From NCBI GenBank assembly GCA_030533445.1, contig CM060069.1, forward strand, positions 4,694,716-4,758,715: a stretch of 64,000 bases of DNA, given 5' to 3'. Shown piece after piece: positions 61,401 through 64,000 of this stretch. Under the pieces are notes generated by a model. It had not been told where the DNA came from and did not search any database. It was given only the letters and a program-made list of their open reading frames with translations. This DNA comes from Cyprinodon diabolis (taxonomy: Eukaryota > Chordata > Actinopteri > Cyprinodontiformes > Cyprinodontidae). The position numbers and the translations under genes were made by a program. How positions within the stretch are numbered: the first letter of the stretch is position 1; each line of letters starts with the position of its first letter.

Positions 61401-64000
61401 TTATTACTAGCTCTGGTTTATAACAGGCTTTGGTTTATAAAGAGCACTAATTTATCTAGGGCTCTGTTTTATAAAGTGCTCTGGTTTATAACAGGCTCTG
61501 GTTTATTAAGAGATCTGGTTTATAAAGGGCTCTGGTTTATAAAGGGAACTGGTTTATAACAGGCTTTGGTTTATAAAGGGCTATGGATTATAAAGAGCTC
61601 TGGTTTATAACGGGCTCTGGTTTATAAAGGGCTTTGGTTTATAACGGGCTCTGGTTTATACCGGGCTTTGGTTTATAAAAGGCTCTGGTTTATAACGGGC
61701 TCTGGTTTATAAAAGGTTCTGGTTTATAACGGGCTCTGGTTTATAACCGGCTCTGGTTAAAAAATGGCTTTGGTTTTTAAAGGGCTCTAGTTTATAAAGG
61801 GCTCTGGTTTATAAAGGGCTTTGGTTTATAACGGGCTCTGGTTTATACCGGGCTCTGGTTTATAAAAGGCTCTGGTTTATAATGGGCTCTGGTTTATAAA
61901 AGGTTCTGGTTTATAAAGAGCTATGGTTTATAAAGAGCTTCAGTTTATAACAGGCTCTGGTTTACAAAGGGCTTTGGTTTATAGAGAGCTCCGGTTTATA
62001 TAGGGCTCTGGTTTATAAAAGGCTTTGGTTTATAGAGAGCTCCAGTTTATATAGGGCTCTGGTTTATAAAGGGCTTTGGTTTATAGCGGGCTTTGGGTTA
62101 TAAAGGGCTCTGCTTTATTACGAGCTCTGGTTTATAACGGGCGTTGGTTTATAAAGAGCCCTAATTTATCTAGGGCTCTGTTTTATAAAGGGCTCTGGTT
62201 TATAACAGGCTCTGGTTTTTAAAGTGCTCTGGTTTATAAAGGTCTCTGGTTTATAGAGCGCTTTGGTTTATAATGGGCTCTGGATTATAAATAGCTCTGG
62301 TTTATCACGGGCTCTGGTATGTAAAGGTCTCTGGTTTATAAAGGGCACTGGTTTATAAAGGGAACTGGTTTATAACAGGCTCTGGTTTATAAAGGGCAAT
62401 GGATTATAAAGAGCTCTGGTATATAACGGGCTCTGGTTTATAAAGGGCTTTGGTTTATAAAGAGCTCTGCTTTATATTAGACTCTGGTTTATAAAGGGCT
62501 TGGGTTTATAACAGGCTCTGGTTTATACCGGGCTTTGGTTTATAAAGGGCTCTGGTTTCTAAAGGGCTTTGGTTTATAAATGGCTCTGGTTAATAACGGG
62601 CTCTGGTTCATAACGGGCTTTGGTTTATAAAGGGCTCTGGTTTATAAAGGGCTCTGGTTTATTAAGAGATCTGGTTTATAAAGGGCTCTGTTTTATAACG
62701 GGCTCGGGTTTATAAAGGGCTCTGGTTTATAAAAGTCTCTGGTTTATAACCGGCATCTGTTTATAAAGGGCTTTGATTTGTAAAGGGCTCTGGTTTATAA
62801 ATGGCTTTGATCTATAAAGGGCTCTGGTTTATAAAGAGCATCAGTTTATAATGGGCTCTGGTTTATAAAGGCCTTTGGTTTATAGAGAGCTCCAGTTTAT
62901 ATAGGGCTCTGGTTCATAAAGGGCTTTGGTTTATAGCGGGCTTTGGGTTATAAAGGGCTGTGCTTTATTACTAGCTCTGGTTTATAACAGGCTTTGGTTT
63001 ATAAAGAGCACTAATTTATCTAGGGCTCTGTTTTATAAAGTGCTCTGGTTTATAACAGGCTCTGGTTTATTAAGAGATCTGGTTTATAAAGGGCTCTGGT
63101 TTATAAAGGGAACTGGTTTATAACAGGCTTTGGTTTATAAAGGGCTATGGATTATAAAGAGCTCTGGTTTATAACGGGCTCTGGTTTATAAAGGGCTTTG
63201 GTTTATAACGGGCTCTGGTTTATACCGGGCTTTGGTTTATAAAAGGCTCTGGTTTATAACGGGCTATGGTTTATAAAAGGTTCTGGTTTATAACGGGCTC
63301 TGGTTTATAACCAGCTCTGGTTAAAAAATGGCTTTGGTTTTTAAAGGGCTCTAGTTTATAAAGGGCTCTGGTTTATAAAGGGCTTTGGTTTATAACGGGC
63401 TCTGGTTTATACCGGGCTCTGGTTTATAAAAGGCTCTGGTTTATAATGGGCTCTGGTTTATAAAAGGTTCTGGTTTATAAAGAGCTATGGTTTATAAAGA
63501 GCTTCAGTTTATAACAGATTCTGGTTTACAAAGGGCTTTTGTTTATAGAGAGCTCCGGTTTATATAGGGCTCTGGTTTATAAAAGGCTTTGGTTTATAGA
63601 GAGCTCCAGTTTATATAGGGCTCTGGTTTATAAAGGGCTTTGGTTTATAGCGGGCTTTGGTTTATAAAGAGCTCTGCTTTATATTAGACTCTGGTTTATA
63701 AAGGGCTTGGGTTAATAACAGGCTCTGGTTTATACCGGGCTTTGGTTTATAAAGGGCTCTGGTTTCTAAAGGGCTTTGGTTTATAAATGGCTCTGGTTAA
63801 TAACGGGCTCTGGTTCATAACGGGCTTTGGTTTATAAAGGGCTCTGGTTTATAAAGGGCTCTGGTTTATTAAGAGATCTGGTTTATAAAGGGCTCTGTTT
63901 TATAACGGGCTCGGGTTTATAAAGGGCTCTGGTTTATAAAAGGCTCTGGTTTATAACCGGCATCTGTTTATAAAGGGCTTTGATTTGTAAAGGGCTCTGG
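58476..64000 (-). repeat. 17-bp satellite array, inverted arm
   Basis: The same 17-bp satellite, now read as TTTATAAAGGGCTCTGG on the + strand, the reverse complement of the forward consensus. The same variant types occur, such as TTATAACGGGCTCTGG and TTATAAAGAGCTCTGG. It continues past the window end. Short + strand reading frames (for example at 58,694, 59,424, 61,362 and 62,926) translate into a 17-residue repeat and arise because the few monomers that would place TAA in frame carry changes; they are not genes. Confidence 0.96.
60961..63680 (-). repeat. 1.5-kb higher-order repeat in the inverted arm
   Basis: ATATTAGACTCTGG occurs at 60,961, 62,474 and 63,681, offsets of 1,513 (89 x 17) and 1,207 (71 x 17). 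Downstream, GCGGGCTTTGGGTTATAAAG-type strings at 61,362 and 62,926 are offset by 1,564, because the second copy has three additional monomers (51 bp) near 62,880. A third copy starts at 63,681 and is cut by the window end. Confidence 0.85.

Noticed and set aside
1..64000. Telomeric or G-quadruplex-forming repeat
   Set aside because: The G-rich strand has only one GGG per 17 bp with long loops, and the unit is unlike TTAGGG.
1..64000. CENP-B box in the monomer
   Set aside because: No match to the TTCG...CGGG core in the consensus; CpG appears only in scattered variants.

Overview
The window reads as a satellite-rich block of a vertebrate, most likely teleost fish, genome. Three things point that way: tens of kilobases of short-period satellite DNA; a Ty3/Gypsy LTR retrotransposon with the layout of the vertebrate Tf1/sushi group (gag with a zinc knuckle, pol with a C-terminal chromodomain); and copies of a retroelement 3' tail ending in GAATT repeats, of a kind common in teleost genomes. 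There is no bacterial-type gene organisation and no intact host gene.

Layout. From 1 to about 56,720 the sequence is a head-to-tail array of a 17-bp monomer, consensus CCAGAGCCCTTTATAAA, on the + strand. It is interrupted by four copies of the retroelement tail (about 0.97, 6.55, 10.3 and 37.9 kb), a solo LTR (47,177-47,883) and a degraded 5.8-kb LTR retrotransposon (50,575-56,361, minus strand). A 1.74-kb non-satellite spacer (56,721-58,463) follows. From about 58,476 to the window end the same satellite runs in the opposite orientation, so the spacer lies between two inverted arms.

The monomers are degenerate, but strings of variants recur in the same order. This shows a multi-scale higher-order organisation. 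Direct offsets read from the sequence are 68, 170, 440, 459, 911/917, 1,052, 1,816, 2,100, 3,748 and 4,222 bp, plus a block repeated about 37 kb away; the inverted arm has 1,513- and 1,207-bp offsets. Some duplications sit inside others and share breakpoints, so part of the order of events can be reconstructed. The retroelement tail has been copied as a passenger of these duplications.

The retrotransposon has TG...CA LTRs, a 5-bp target duplication (GAGCC), a polypurine tract, and gag and pol reading frames for protease, reverse transcriptase, RNase H, integrase and chromodomain. At least five in-frame stops and two frameshifts disable it. Its primer-binding region is complementary over 11 nt to the predicted 5' end of its own RNA, the hallmark of Tf1/sushi self-priming. 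No window segment looks like a functional host gene; the spacer holds only short unrecognised ORFs and weak motif matches.
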